Source: Actinomadura craniellae (lineage in GTDB: Bacteria; Actinomycetota; Actinomycetes; Streptosporangiales; Streptosporangiaceae). From it: a DNA stretch of 64,000 nt. A program made the position numbers and the translations under genes. This document shows positions 33,862 through 42,431 of this stretch, piece by piece (the stretch's first letter is position 1; the number at the start of each line of letters is the position of its first letter). The notes below the pieces were generated by a model. That model was not told the origin of the DNA, did no database searches, and worked only from the letters and a program-made list of their open reading frames with translations. The stretch spans positions 248,001 through 312,000 of the forward strand of contig NZ_QLYX01000002.1 in NCBI RefSeq assembly GCF_003289645.1, in the 5' to 3' direction.

Positions 33862-34590
33862 GTGAACGACAAGGTCTACATCCACGAGTTCATCCACATC
33901 ACCAAGCAGAACCGCGCCCGCTACATGCACCACATGACCGCCAACTGGAGCCCCATCGGCCAGGAGCAGCGCGGGCAGCTCTGCTACGGCGTGTGGGGCC
34001 TGGTCGGGTCGACCGGCCCCTGGCCCCAGGTGGTCAACATCTGGGAGGAGGACGGCTTCGCCGGGCTGGCCTCCTCCTTCCGCCTGGAGCTGGGCAACGC
34101 CGGCCTCCAGGACCCGGCGCTGGCCAAGTGGTGGGCGGCCGCCGCCGACCTGCGCTCGGGCGGCGTCGACCGCATCCTCGTCCCGCACCCCGGCACCCGC
34201 ACCATCGAGGAGCTGTGCAAGGACGGGGTGCGCGGCGAGGTCTACGCGCACGAGCTGGTCCGGGTGTCCCCCGGCGGCGCGCGGCGGTTCCTGGACGCCG
34301 CGATGGAGGACGCCGCCGCGGGCCGCGACCGGCACGGCTGGCAGCTGGTCGGCGCCTGGTCCACGGCCATGCGCAACGACCAGGAGTGCGTCCTGCTGTG
34401 GGCGATCCCGACCTGGGAGGACTGGGCCGGGGTCGAGGCCGACGAGGCTCAGGGCCGGTCGCGGCTGCTGGACCGGTCGGCGGTGATGGTCCGGGACCGC
34501 GAGCGGGTACTGCTGGCCGACGCCCCGCTCTGCCCGTTCAAGACCGGGCGGCAGCCCTCCCGGGACGACCGGACCGACTGGGTGGACTGA
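33862..34590 (+). CDS. Uncharacterised duplicated protein, NIPSNAP-like
   Basis: A 242-residue protein starting at GTG 33862 after GGGGAG. It appears to be an internal duplication: VYIHEFIHITKQNRARYMHH at the start and VYAHELVRVSPGGARRF at about residue 130, each followed by a W..VG.W and a NIWEEDGFAGL / AIPTWEDWAGV segment. This pattern resembles two ferredoxin-like repeats of the NIPSNAP/dimeric alpha-beta barrel type. No catalytic residues are recognised. It stands between divergent and convergent neighbours and is probably monocistronic. Confidence 0.6.
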   Translation: MNDKVYIHEFIHITKQNRARYMHHMTANWSPIGQEQRGQLCYGVWGLVGSTGPWPQVVNIWEEDGFAGLASSFRLELGNAGLQDPALAKWWAAAADLRSGGVDRILVPHPGTRTIEELCKDGVRGEVYAHELVRVSPGGARRFLDAAMEDAAAGRDRHGWQLVGAWSTAMRNDQECVLLWAIPTWEDWAGVEADEAQGRSRLLDRSAVMVRDRERVLLADAPLCPFKTGRQPSRDDRTDWVD

Positions 34591-34600
34591 CCCGGCCCGC

Positions 34601-35788
34601 TCACACGCCCACGATCGACACGAAGCTCACCATCTCCCCCGGGTAACCGCCCAGGTTGTGGGTGAGCGCCAGGGAGCGGGAGCCGTAGGTGGAGATCCGG
34701 CGCTCGTCGGGCGCCTCCCCGCGCAGCTGGAGCCACGCCTCGAACATCATGCGCAACCCCGAGGCGCCCACCGGGTGGCCGCAGGCCTTCAGCCCGCCGT
34801 CCGGGTTGACCGGCAGCGCGCCGTCGAGATCGTAGCCGCCGGCCAGGACCTCCTTCCACGCCTGGCCCCGCTCGGCGAAGCCCAGGTCCTCCAGCAGGAC
34901 GAGCTCGGTGGGGGTGAAGCAGTCGTGGACCTCGGCCATGGCCAGTTCGTCCCGCGGCGAGGTGACGCCCGCCTGCGCGTAGGCGTCCGCCGCCGACGCC
35001 GCCACCTCCGGGAAGGTGGTGTAGTCGTAGGCCGGGTCGGTCAGGCCACCGCCGTCCCCGGCCACGAAGGACAGCGCCTTGATGTACAGCGGCCGGTCGG
35101 TGTACCGGTGCGCGTCCTCGGCCCGCACCACGATCGCCGCGGCCGAGCCGTCGGCGACGCCCGCGCAGTCGAACACCGACAGCCCGCCGGCCACCGCCGG
35201 CATCGCGCACAGCCGCTCGACCGACATCTCCCGGCGGAACTGGGCGCGCGGGTTGCGGGCCCCGTTGGCGTGGTTCTTGGCCGCGATGCGGGCCAGTACG
35301 GTCCGCATCTCCTGCTCGGACACCCCGTACCGGTCGGCGTAGGCGGGGGCGACCATCGAGAACATCGCCGCCGCGGTGAGCGTGCGCGCGGTGCCGTCAC
35401 CGGGGATCGGGAAGGCGTTCAGCCCCTGGTACCCCGAGTCCTTGACCTTCTCCACCCCGACCGCCATCGCCATGTCGTAGGCGCCGCTGGCGACGGCGTA
35501 GGCGGCCTGCCGCAGCGCCTCCGACCCGGTGGCGCAGAAGTTCTCCACCCGGGTCACCGGCTTGTCCCGCAGCCGCAGCGGGCGGGACAGGGTGAGGCCG
35601 CTCATGCCGGACTGGGCGGTGCCCAGCCAGTAGGCGTCGACCTGCTCCTTGTCCACGCCGGCCGAGGCGAACGCGTCCCCGGTCGCGGCGAGCAGCAGCT
35701 CGTCGACGCCCTTGTCCCAGTGCTCGGTGAACCGGGTGCAGCCCATCCCCACGATCGCCACCCGGTCCTTGATGCCGTGCGAACCCAT
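34601..35788 (-). CDS. Thiolase (SCP2/acetyl-CoA acetyltransferase type)
   Basis: A 395-residue thiolase-fold protein. The nucleophile is Cys85 in ENFCATGS. His288 in EVHDCFT, and Cys336 with His338 in KACGHPVGASG, complete the site, so thiolytic or Claisen activity is expected. Such SCP2-type thiolases act on bulky or branched acyl-CoAs. Its ATG follows the TGA of the KASIII-like/DUF35 gene by one base, and the two are almost certainly a complex, as in archaeal thiolase/HMG-CoA synthase/DUF35 assemblies and in the Ltp2-ChsH2 aldolase of steroid degradation. Confidence 0.88.
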   Translation of the reverse strand: MGSHGIKDRVAIVGMGCTRFTEHWDKGVDELLLAATGDAFASAGVDKEQVDAYWLGTAQSGMSGLTLSRPLRLRDKPVTRVENFCATGSEALRQAAYAVASGAYDMAMAVGVEKVKDSGYQGLNAFPIPGDGTARTLTAAAMFSMVAPAYADRYGVSEQEMRTVLARIAAKNHANGARNPRAQFRREMSVERLCAMPAVAGGLSVFDCAGVADGSAAAIVVRAEDAHRYTDRPLYIKALSFVAGDGGGLTDPAYDYTTFPEVAASAADAYAQAGVTSPRDELAMAEVHDCFTPTELVLLEDLGFAERGQAWKEVLAGGYDLDGALPVNPDGGLKACGHPVGASGLRMMFEAWLQLRGEAPDERRISTYGSRSLALTHNLGGYPGEMVSFVSIVGV

Positions 35789-35789
35789 C

Positions 35790-37136
35790 TCAGCGCTCCG
35801 TTCCGCCGCGAACCGGCCGGGCCTTCCAGAAGTAGTTGTGGATCCCGTCGGCGGTGAACAGCCGGCGGAAGGTCGGTTCCACCCGGTCGCCGACCGCCAC
35901 CTCGGCGGCGTCGACGTCGGTCAGCTCGACGGGCAGCCGCCCGCCGCCGTCGAAGTCGACCACCGCGAACACCATCGGCGGGCTCGGCGAGTAGGCCAGC
36001 CGGTCCACGGTGAACGCGGCGATCGTGCCGGCGACGTCGGCCATCGGGCGAGGCGCGCCGGGCGGGCCGGCGAACCCGTACTTCCAGTCGGCGTTGCGGC
36101 TCGCCGCCGACGACGACGGCCGGGCCGGTTCCGGGCGGCGCGGCGGCTCCACCCGCAGCAGCCCCCGCCAGGCGAGGTAGGCGCCGTAGGAGACCGGCGC
36201 CCCGGCGGCGGCCTGCTCGGCGACCGGGGCGGCGGGGCGGTACTCCGCGAGCGCCGCGGTGGCGCGCAGGACGATCGCGTCGGCGCCGTCGGACAGCGTC
36301 AGCAGCACCAGGTGGTCGCCGGGCGCCGCCGTCTCCAGGGCGGCGGCCAGCAGCATCGCGGGCTGGGCCGCCCCGGTGTTGCCCACGGTGGCGTGCAGCC
36401 GGTCGGCCACCCGCCCGGCGGGGACCCCCGAGCCCGCGGCGACCGTCCGGGCGGCCCGGGCGTGCGTTCCCGCCACGATCAGCCGGGCGACGTCCTCGGT
36501 CGCGACGCCGGCCTCGGCCAGCGCGAGCTTGAGGGCCTCGGCGCCCAGCCGCGCGTAGACGACCTCGCCGAACCGCTCCTCCCAGCGCCGGGAGGCCGGC
36601 TTGCCGGGCACCCGCCACCGGTCGGTGAACTCCTCGGTCAGCGAGACCCAGGCGGCCACCTCGGCCAGCACCGGCCCGTCGGCGGCGGAGCCGACCACGA
36701 GCGCGGCCGCGCCGTCGCCGCCCTCGGCCTCGTCCGGCCCGCCGGGCAGGCCCGCGCGCAGGTCGGCGGCGACGGCCAGCGCGGTGCCGGGGCCGGTCAG
36801 CGCCGCCCGCAGCGCGCCGAGCGCGCTGCGGACCGAGCCGACCGCGTCGTAGGCGGCCGCGTCCCGGTCCAGGCGCAGCGCCGCGTGCACCGCGGTCGCG
36901 TTGGTCTTGTCGAGGTAGGCCGGTTCCGCGGTGGCGAACCACAGCGACCGGACGCCGGCCGGCCGGGCGCGCAGCGCGGCGCGGGCGGCGGCCACGCCCA
37001 TGGTCGTGGTGTCCTCGTCGTAGGAGGCCACCGTCCGGGTTCCCGTGCCGCCGCCGGTGCCGGCGACCGGTGCGATCTGCGCGCGGTCCAGCCGGTGGTG
37101 CGGCAGGTGGACACCCCAGCCGAGGATTCCATGCAT
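35790..37136 (-). CDS. KASIII/HMG-CoA-synthase-like protein fused to DUF35 OB-fold, cysteine-free
   Basis: A 448-residue fusion. Residues 1-330 have the HMG-CoA synthase/KASIII layout (LGWGVHLPHHRL, SLWFATAEPAYLDKTNA, TVGNTGAAQPAMLLA, LVLLTLSDGADAIVL). Residues 365-442 are a DUF35 OB-fold (VDFDGGGRLPVELTDVD, VGDRVEPTFRRLF). The catalytic Cys is replaced: the aligned segment reads DAVGSVRSALG, with Val102 in its place, and the whole protein has no cysteine, so the usual zinc ribbon of DUF35 is also absent. It is probably a structural or CoA-channelling partner of the thiolase at 34601. The start ATG 37136 lies beside a large palindrome. Confidence 0.82.
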   Translation of the reverse strand: MHGILGWGVHLPHHRLDRAQIAPVAGTGGGTGTRTVASYDEDTTTMGVAAARAALRARPAGVRSLWFATAEPAYLDKTNATAVHAALRLDRDAAAYDAVGSVRSALGALRAALTGPGTALAVAADLRAGLPGGPDEAEGGDGAAALVVGSAADGPVLAEVAAWVSLTEEFTDRWRVPGKPASRRWEERFGEVVYARLGAEALKLALAEAGVATEDVARLIVAGTHARAARTVAAGSGVPAGRVADRLHATVGNTGAAQPAMLLAAALETAAPGDHLVLLTLSDGADAIVLRATAALAEYRPAAPVAEQAAAGAPVSYGAYLAWRGLLRVEPPRRPEPARPSSSAASRNADWKYGFAGPPGAPRPMADVAGTIAAFTVDRLAYSPSPPMVFAVVDFDGGGRLPVELTDVDAAEVAVGDRVEPTFRRLFTADGIHNYFWKARPVRGGTER

Positions 37137-37143
37137 GGGTCAT

Positions 37144-37188
37144 ATCCTAAGTGCAGATTGAATCTTTTATTCAATCTACATTTAGGAT
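37144..37188. promoter_or_regulatory. Large palindrome between divergent operons
   Basis: Twenty-base arms, 37144-37163 and 37169-37188, match at 18 of 20 positions around CTTTT. The core half-site is TAAATGTAGATTGAAT. It fills the whole space between the divergent starts at 37136 and 37195 and covers the plus-strand ribosome site, so binding would block both genes. The best operator candidate in the window; the divergent TetR at 39186 or another local regulator could bind it. Confidence 0.75.
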
Positions 37189-37194
37189 GGCGGT

Positions 37195-38439
37195 ATGCGA
37201 CTGGGTGACATCGGTAACACGGCCGCCGCGATCCACGGCAAGCCGCTGGACGGGATCCGCGTCCTGGCGCTCGAACAGATGCAGGCACTCCCCTACGCGA
37301 CACAGCTGCTCGGCCGGCTGGGCGCCGACGTGGTCAAGGTCGAGCCGCCCCGCGGCGGCGACTCCGGGCGCGGCGCCCTGCCCGCCATGACCGACCCCGA
37401 GGGCCGCCGGGTGGGCGCCACCTACCTGCGCAACAACCTCGGCAAGCGCAGCGTCTGCATCGACCTCAAGGACCCGCGCGGGCGCGACCTGGTGCTCCGG
37501 CTGGCCCCGCGCTTCGACGTGATCGCCGAGAACTCCAAGGCCGGCGCCATGGCCCGGCTCGGCCTGGGATACGACGACGTCGCCGCCGTCCACCCCGCCG
37601 CGATCTACCTGTCGGTGTCCGGCTTCGGCAACCGGGCCGACAGCCCCTACCGCAACTGGCCCGCCTTCGCGCCGGTCGTCGAGGCGATGTCGGGCATCTA
37701 CGAGATGAAGCGGGCGGGCGACGCCCCGCCGACCGTGGCGCCCGTCGGCGCGCTCGGCGACATCGGGGCCGCCCTGTTCGCGACCATCGGCGTCCTGGCC
37801 GCGCTGCGGCACCGCGACACCACCGGGCGGGGGCAGCACGTCGACATCGCGATGCTCGACGCGCTCATCTCGATGACCGACATCGTGACGAACTTCTGGT
37901 CGATGGGGCTGCGCGGCGGGAACGTCGGCCCGCTCATCATGCACGGCTTCCGCGCCGCGGACGGCTGGTTCGTCCTCCAGGTCGCCCGCGAGGCCCACTT
38001 CGCCCGGCTGGCCGAGGTCGTCGGCCGGCCCGAGTGGGTCGGCGACGAGCGCTTCGCCACCCGGCAGGGCTGGGTGGACCACCTGGAGGACGTGCTGCGC
38101 CCGGCGATCGAGGGCTGGGCCGCCGGCAAGGGCAAGACCGAGGCGTGCCACGCGCTGGCCGCCGCGGGCCTGGCCGCCGGCCCCTGCCTCGACGCCCCCG
38201 ACCTCGTCACCGACCCGCACGTGGCGGCACGCGACATGCTCGTGGAGGTGCCGCGCACCGACGGCGTCGAGCAGCCCGTGCTCGTCCCCGGCAACCCGGT
38301 CAAGCTCGCCGACATGGCCGAGGGGCCCGAGCGCCGGACGCCCTGGCTCGGCGAGCACAGCGACGAGATCCTGCACGAGGAGCTCGGGCTGGACGCCACG
38401 GCCATCGAGCGGCTGCGGGCCGACGGCGTGGTCGCCTAA
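37195..38439 (+). CDS. CaiB/BaiF family CoA transferase
   Basis: A 414-residue class III CoA transferase. LGADVVKVEPPRGGD is the N-terminal CoA-binding segment, and Asp189 in GALGDIGAALFA is the expected catalytic aspartate that carries the acyl anhydride. GRGQHVDIAMLDAL follows. These enzymes move CoA between carboxylic acids; some family members are instead racemases or dehydratase partners. It is divergent from the thiolase operon through the palindrome, and convergent with the thioesterase gene with a four-base overlap. Confidence 0.9.
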   Translation: MRLGDIGNTAAAIHGKPLDGIRVLALEQMQALPYATQLLGRLGADVVKVEPPRGGDSGRGALPAMTDPEGRRVGATYLRNNLGKRSVCIDLKDPRGRDLVLRLAPRFDVIAENSKAGAMARLGLGYDDVAAVHPAAIYLSVSGFGNRADSPYRNWPAFAPVVEAMSGIYEMKRAGDAPPTVAPVGALGDIGAALFATIGVLAALRHRDTTGRGQHVDIAMLDALISMTDIVTNFWSMGLRGGNVGPLIMHGFRAADGWFVLQVAREAHFARLAEVVGRPEWVGDERFATRQGWVDHLEDVLRPAIEGWAAGKGKTEACHALAAAGLAAGPCLDAPDLVTDPHVAARDMLVEVPRTDGVEQPVLVPGNPVKLADMAEGPERRTPWLGEHSDEILHEELGLDATAIERLRADGVVA

Positions 38440-39086
38440 CGCTGCGCCATCCGCCGGATCTGCTCGTGGTCCAGCACCGCGAAGCGGCCCTCCGCCTCGA
38501 CCGTCACCCGATCCCGCTGGAGCAGCCTGCCGTGCGTGGTGACGCGCCGGTCGCCCCGCTCGACCACCCAGCCCTCGAACACGCAGGGTTCGTGCAGCAG
38601 GGTCGGCCGCCGGTAGGTGATCGAGAGGTTCGAGGTGGGGCCCGGAGCGTCCGCGACGACGTTGGCGGCGGCCAGCACGACGTCGAACGTGGCGGCCAGC
38701 ACCGCGCCGTGGACGCAGCCGGGCGGCCCCTCGTAGGCGATGCCGAACGAACCCCGCAGCACCGCCTTGGGCGGCTCGAAGGAGAGCTCCATCGGCACCG
38801 CCAGCGGGTTGTGCCCGCCGATGATCACATCGAACGGCATCCGCCGGGCCATCTCGGCATAGGCCGGCCCGGTCGTGTCCACCTCGGTCAGCGGGTTGCG
38901 CGGCGGGATCGGGTCGGGCACGTGCCGTTCGAGCAGCTCCGCGACGGTCTCCAGGGTGTGGGCGGCCGCGGCGGTCGTCTCGGGCGGCGCGGTCGTGGTG
39001 GTGGTCAGCTCGACCAGCCGCCGAACGGCGGCGGCGAGCCGGGCCGATTCCGCGGAGCGGCCGTCCAGGGAGGGATGCTGACTCAT
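38436..39086 (-). CDS. PaaI-type thioesterase (hotdog fold)
   Basis: A 216-residue hotdog protein. GGHNPLAVPMEL, GIAYEGPPGCVHGAVLAATFD and LSITYRRPTLLHEP are PaaI-type thioesterase motifs. The ATG 39086 is preferred: AAAGG lies nine bases upstream, while an in-frame TTG three codons earlier has no clear site. The first 75 residues are a Thr/Ala-rich extension before the core domain. Likely role: hydrolysis of dead-end acyl-CoAs in the pathway to free CoA. Confidence 0.85.
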   Translation of the reverse strand: MSQHPSLDGRSAESARLAAAVRRLVELTTTTTAPPETTAAAAHTLETVAELLERHVPDPIPPRNPLTEVDTTGPAYAEMARRMPFDVIIGGHNPLAVPMELSFEPPKAVLRGSFGIAYEGPPGCVHGAVLAATFDVVLAAANVVADAPGPTSNLSITYRRPTLLHEPCVFEGWVVERGDRRVTTHGRLLQRDRVTVEAEGRFAVLDHEQIRRMAQR

Positions 39087-39185
39087 GGTGATCAACCTTT
39101 CGGGCGGGGACGCGCCCCGGTCGGCCCGGAGCGATGCCTCATTACAATGCTTCAGGTTCCGTCACGGGGAAGGCACTCGATTCGC

Positions 39186-39809
39186 ATGGCCCAACGCAAT
39201 CTGCGCGACCAGCGCCGGGAACTGCGCCGGGAGCTCGGCCGGGACCAGGTTCTCGACGCGGCGGAGCAGATCTTCGCCCGCAAGGGCTTCCACGACTCCT
39301 CGCTGCGCGAGATCGCCGAGCTGGCGGAGTTCTCCGTCGGGTCGGTCTACGGCCTGTTCCCCGGCAAGGACGACATCTACCGGGCGATGTTCCGCCGCCG
39401 CGGCGCCGAGTTCCTGCCCGGCATGCGCGCGGTGCTCGCCTCCTCCGCCCCGCCCCGGCGGCGGCTGCTGGACCTCGCCGACTGGCAGGTCGACTTCTTC
39501 CTGCGGCACCCGCACTTCGGCCGGCTGGTGCTGCGCGGCGGGTCGGTCGCCCCGCCGCTGGCCGAGCCCCCCGGCGACGCCGAGATGGTCGAGAACTTCC
39601 GCGAGGCGCAGCGCATGCAGGCCGAGCTGTTCCGGCTCGGGCAGCAGGCCGGCGAGCTGCGCCCGGGCCCGCCGCAGGTGCTGGCCCGGATGTTCTCCGG
39701 GCTGGTCAGCGCCTACCAGACGGCCGAACTGGAGGGGACGCCCGAGCAGATGCCGCGGGCCGAGTTCCACGCGGTGCTGGAGGCGGCGTTCCTGGCCCCC
39801 GCGGGCTGA
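39186..39809 (+). CDS. TetR family transcriptional regulator
   Basis: A 207-residue TetR regulator. The helix-turn-helix is DSSLREIAELAEFSVGSVYGLFPGKDDIYRAMF (about 38-70). The C-terminal part (about 90-200) is a helical ligand domain without recognised specificity. It is divergent from the thioesterase gene; the short intergenic region holds CATTACAATG, an AT-rich spot at 39139-39148. By position it is a candidate regulator of the thioesterase, the hydratase-ligase operon or the 37144 palindrome. Confidence 0.88.
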   Translation: MAQRNLRDQRRELRRELGRDQVLDAAEQIFARKGFHDSSLREIAELAEFSVGSVYGLFPGKDDIYRAMFRRRGAEFLPGMRAVLASSAPPRRRLLDLADWQVDFFLRHPHFGRLVLRGGSVAPPLAEPPGDAEMVENFREAQRMQAELFRLGQQAGELRPGPPQVLARMFSGLVSAYQTAELEGTPEQMPRAEFHAVLEAAFLAPAG

Positions 39810-39811
39810 GC

Positions 39812-40642
39812 TCACAGCCGGCGGCCCGTCCGGAACGGCGGGGGCACCCAGTCCGGCTCGCGCCGCTCCGCGAAGGCCCGGGCGCCCTCGCGCATCTCGG
39901 CGTTGTACAGCAGGGCATCGAAGGTCATCCGGTCGACCCGGTCGTAGTTGTCGTTGACGATCCGCTTGATGTGCAGCCGGGCCTGGGGCGCGGTGCGGCA
40001 GATCTGGATCGCGACCCGCTCGGCCTCGGCCAGGACCTCCTCGTCCGGGACGACGCGGCTGAACATGCCCCAGCTCTCGGCCTCCCGGGCGGTCACCGTC
40101 CGCCCGGTCAGCAGCATGTCGCGGGCCCGGGCGACGCCGATCTGGGCGGGCAGGTAGGCGGCGTACCCGGTGTCGGCGATGCCCCGGAACAGCTCCGGTG
40201 CCCGGACGGTGACGCTCTCGCCGACCACCGAGACGTCCGAGAGCATCGCGATCAGCAGCCCGCCGCCCTGGGCCAGGCCGTTGACCGCCGAGACCACCGG
40301 CTTGGGAGACCGCCGGATCGCCTCGAACGGGGTGGAGTCGACGCCCAGCAGGTCCGGGAAGTCCAGCCACCGGTCGGGTTCGCGGCCGCGCAGCTCGCCG
40401 CCGGGGATGAACACGTCGCCGGTCCCGGTGATGATCAGGGCGGCCAGGTCGGGATCGCGGTTGACCAGGTCCACCGCCCGGCGCACGCCGAAGTACATGG
40501 CGCTGGTCAGCGCGTTGCGCGAGTCGGGCCGGTCCACCACGCACCAGGCCAGCGGCCCGCGCCGGTCGAACCGCAGGTAGGGGGTGCCGAGGTCGTCGCC
40601 CGCCAGCCCCACCGGGCCGTCGCCCAGCATGCCGCCCGTCAC
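39812..40642 (-). CDS. Enoyl-CoA hydratase/isomerase family protein
   Basis: About 276 residues, crotonase fold. FIPGGELRGREPDRW and NGLAQGGGLLIAMLSDVSV are the oxyanion-hole regions, and ELFRGIADTGYAAYL holds the position of the catalytic acid. The start is taken as GTG 40642, which overlaps the ligase TGA (GTGA); ATG 40630 four codons later is a close alternative. It forms an operon with the acyl-CoA ligase 40639-42279. The tail RREPDWVPPPFRTGRRL is longer than usual. Confidence 0.88.
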   Translation of the reverse strand: MTGGMLGDGPVGLAGDDLGTPYLRFDRRGPLAWCVVDRPDSRNALTSAMYFGVRRAVDLVNRDPDLAALIITGTGDVFIPGGELRGREPDRWLDFPDLLGVDSTPFEAIRRSPKPVVSAVNGLAQGGGLLIAMLSDVSVVGESVTVRAPELFRGIADTGYAAYLPAQIGVARARDMLLTGRTVTAREAESWGMFSRVVPDEEVLAEAERVAIQICRTAPQARLHIKRIVNDNYDRVDRMTFDALLYNAEMREGARAFAERREPDWVPPPFRTGRRL

Positions 40643-42279
40643 CGGCGCTCGAAGGTGACGCCGGCGGCCTCGCGGTCCCAGGTCGCCGGTGTGACGCCCT
40701 CGTCCCGCAGGATGTTCTTGGTGGTGCGGCCGGTCTGGCTGAGCGGCAGTTCCTCCCGGAACTCGAAGTACCGGGGGACGGCGTAGTACGGCAACTGGTC
40801 GACCGCCCACCGGCACAGGGCCTCCGCCGACAGGTCCGCGTCGTCCCGCGGCACCACGGTGACCTTGACGTCGTCCTCGGCGACCTCGCTGGCGACCGCG
40901 TGTACGCACACGTCCCTGACGGCGGGATGCTGGTGGAAGACCTTCTCCAGCTCCCAGCTGGAGATGTTCTCGCCGCGCCGGCGCATGTAGTCGGCCTTCC
41001 GGTCCACGAAGAACAGGTAGCCGTCCTCGTCGATGCGGCCGATGTCGCCGGTGTGGAACCACAGGTTGCGCCAGGCGGCGACCGTGGCCTCGGGCCGGTT
41101 CCAGTAGCCCTCGAACATCACGTGCGGCATGCGCGGCCGGCAGACGATCTCGCCTTCGGCGCCCGGCGGCACCTCCCGGTCGTCGTCGTCGAAGATCTTC
41201 ACGATGAAGGCCGCGTCGTTGACGATGCCCGCCGAGGCGGGCCGGCCGGGCATGCCGGGCGGCAGCCAGGAGATCAGCGACGCCTCGGTGGTCCCGTAGG
41301 CGTTGCTGAAGGTGGTGACGCCGAACCGGGTGCGGTACAGCTCGTCGATCTCCGGCGGCATCGGTGCCCCGGTCAGCAGCCGCAGCGTGGTGTTGGCCTC
41401 CGGCCGCCCCGAGCCCCTGGCCCGGGGGTGGTCGTCGGCGCGGGCCACCATGACCGCCAGCGAGCCCAGCAGGGAGGCGATCGTCGCCCCGGTCCGGTCG
41501 ATCTCCGGCCAGAACCCCGAGACCGAGAACCGCCGCGCCAGCGCCGCCCGGCCGCCCATCAGCAGGGTGCCGGTCAGCATGCAGGAGATCGCGTTGAAGT
41601 GGAACAGCGGCAGCGGGCTCCACACCACGTCCTCCGGCCGCCGGCCCCACGAGGACGCGATCTGCCCGGCGATGGACAGGTGGTAGTTGTGGCTCAGCGC
41701 GCAGCCCTTGGACGGCCCGGTGGTGCCACCGGTGTAGACGATCGTGCCCAGGTCCTGCGGGCGGACCCGGACGGCCGGGCGGGCGCCGTCGGCCCGCTCC
41801 AGGTCGCTCCAGGCGTGTGTGTCGGCCCGGAGCGGCCGGTCCACCGCGGCCGGGTCGCCGACCACCACCAGGTGCCGGACGCTCTCGATGCCGTCCAGGA
41901 TCTCGGCGGGACGGTCGGCCAGATCCTGCTGGACGATCACCACCGCGGTGGCGGCGTCGGTCAGCTGGTGCGCCAGCAGCAGGCCCTTGAGCGCGGTGTT
42001 CACCGGCACCGAGATGGCGCCGAGCTTGTGGATGGCGAACCACGAGAGCACCGCCTCGGGGCCGTTCTCCAGGATCGTGGCCACGGTCGAGCCGTGCCCG
42101 ACGCCCAGCGCGGCCAGCCCGGCGGCGATGCGGTTCGCCGCGCGGTCGAGCTCGGCCGCGGTGTAGCTCGTGCCGCAGCAGTCGAGGAAGGGGCCGTCGG
42201 GGTCGGTCTCCAGCCGCCTGTCCAGCAGGTCCAGCAGCGTCCGCTGCTCGACGTCCACCCAGTCGCCACGGGTCGCCAT
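40639..42279 (-). CDS. Acyl-CoA synthetase (AMP-binding), CaiC/FadD17-like
   Basis: A 546-residue adenylate-forming ligase. YTGGTTGPSKGC is the A3 motif, with Gly replacing the usual Ser. NAYGTTEASLI, LWFHTGDIGRIDEDGYLFFVDR and RRRGENISSWELEKVF are A5 to A8, and the A10 lysine is in SQTGRTTKNIL. ENISS, in place of the more common ENIYP, is typical of crotonobetaine/carnitine-CoA ligase-like enzymes. The ATG has GGAGG upstream. An AT-rich element (42300-42309) lies in its promoter region. Confidence 0.88.
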   Translation of the reverse strand: MATRGDWVDVEQRTLLDLLDRRLETDPDGPFLDCCGTSYTAAELDRAANRIAAGLAALGVGHGSTVATILENGPEAVLSWFAIHKLGAISVPVNTALKGLLLAHQLTDAATAVVIVQQDLADRPAEILDGIESVRHLVVVGDPAAVDRPLRADTHAWSDLERADGARPAVRVRPQDLGTIVYTGGTTGPSKGCALSHNYHLSIAGQIASSWGRRPEDVVWSPLPLFHFNAISCMLTGTLLMGGRAALARRFSVSGFWPEIDRTGATIASLLGSLAVMVARADDHPRARGSGRPEANTTLRLLTGAPMPPEIDELYRTRFGVTTFSNAYGTTEASLISWLPPGMPGRPASAGIVNDAAFIVKIFDDDDREVPPGAEGEIVCRPRMPHVMFEGYWNRPEATVAAWRNLWFHTGDIGRIDEDGYLFFVDRKADYMRRRGENISSWELEKVFHQHPAVRDVCVHAVASEVAEDDVKVTVVPRDDADLSAEALCRWAVDQLPYYAVPRYFEFREELPLSQTGRTTKNILRDEGVTPATWDREAAGVTFERR

Positions 42280-42299
42280 GGAGCCTCCTCAGCGTTTTT

Positions 42300-42309
42300 C
42301 ATACATTAT
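42300..42309 (-). promoter_or_regulatory. AT-rich promoter element, shared 10-mer
   Basis: CATACATTAT here is the exact complement of ATAATGTATG at 62051-62060. Both copies lie 10-25 bases upstream of an acyl-CoA ligase start and in the same orientation relative to the gene. It may be a -10 region or an operator half. Confidence 0.4.
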
Positions 42310-42360
42310 CCAATATGCCAGGACGGGGTAAGTCGGCACCGGCAGGGGGTTGTGCCGCAA

Positions 42361-42398
42361 CTTGAACCGTAGTTCACTTATCTGAACTGATATTCAAG
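42361..42398. promoter_or_regulatory. Nested double palindrome upstream of amidohydrolase
   Basis: CTTGAA-N4-AGTTCA-N6-TGAACT-N4-TTCAAG: two inverted repeats share one centre and are perfect in all 24 half-site bases (42361-42366/42393-42398 and 42371-42376/42383-42388). It ends 33 bases before the ATG at 42432. This arrangement fits two dimers bound side by side, as known for several TetR proteins. Confidence 0.7.
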
Positions 42399-42431
42399 CC
42401 GGATGCACGAGCCGCCCACTCCTGGAGCGCC

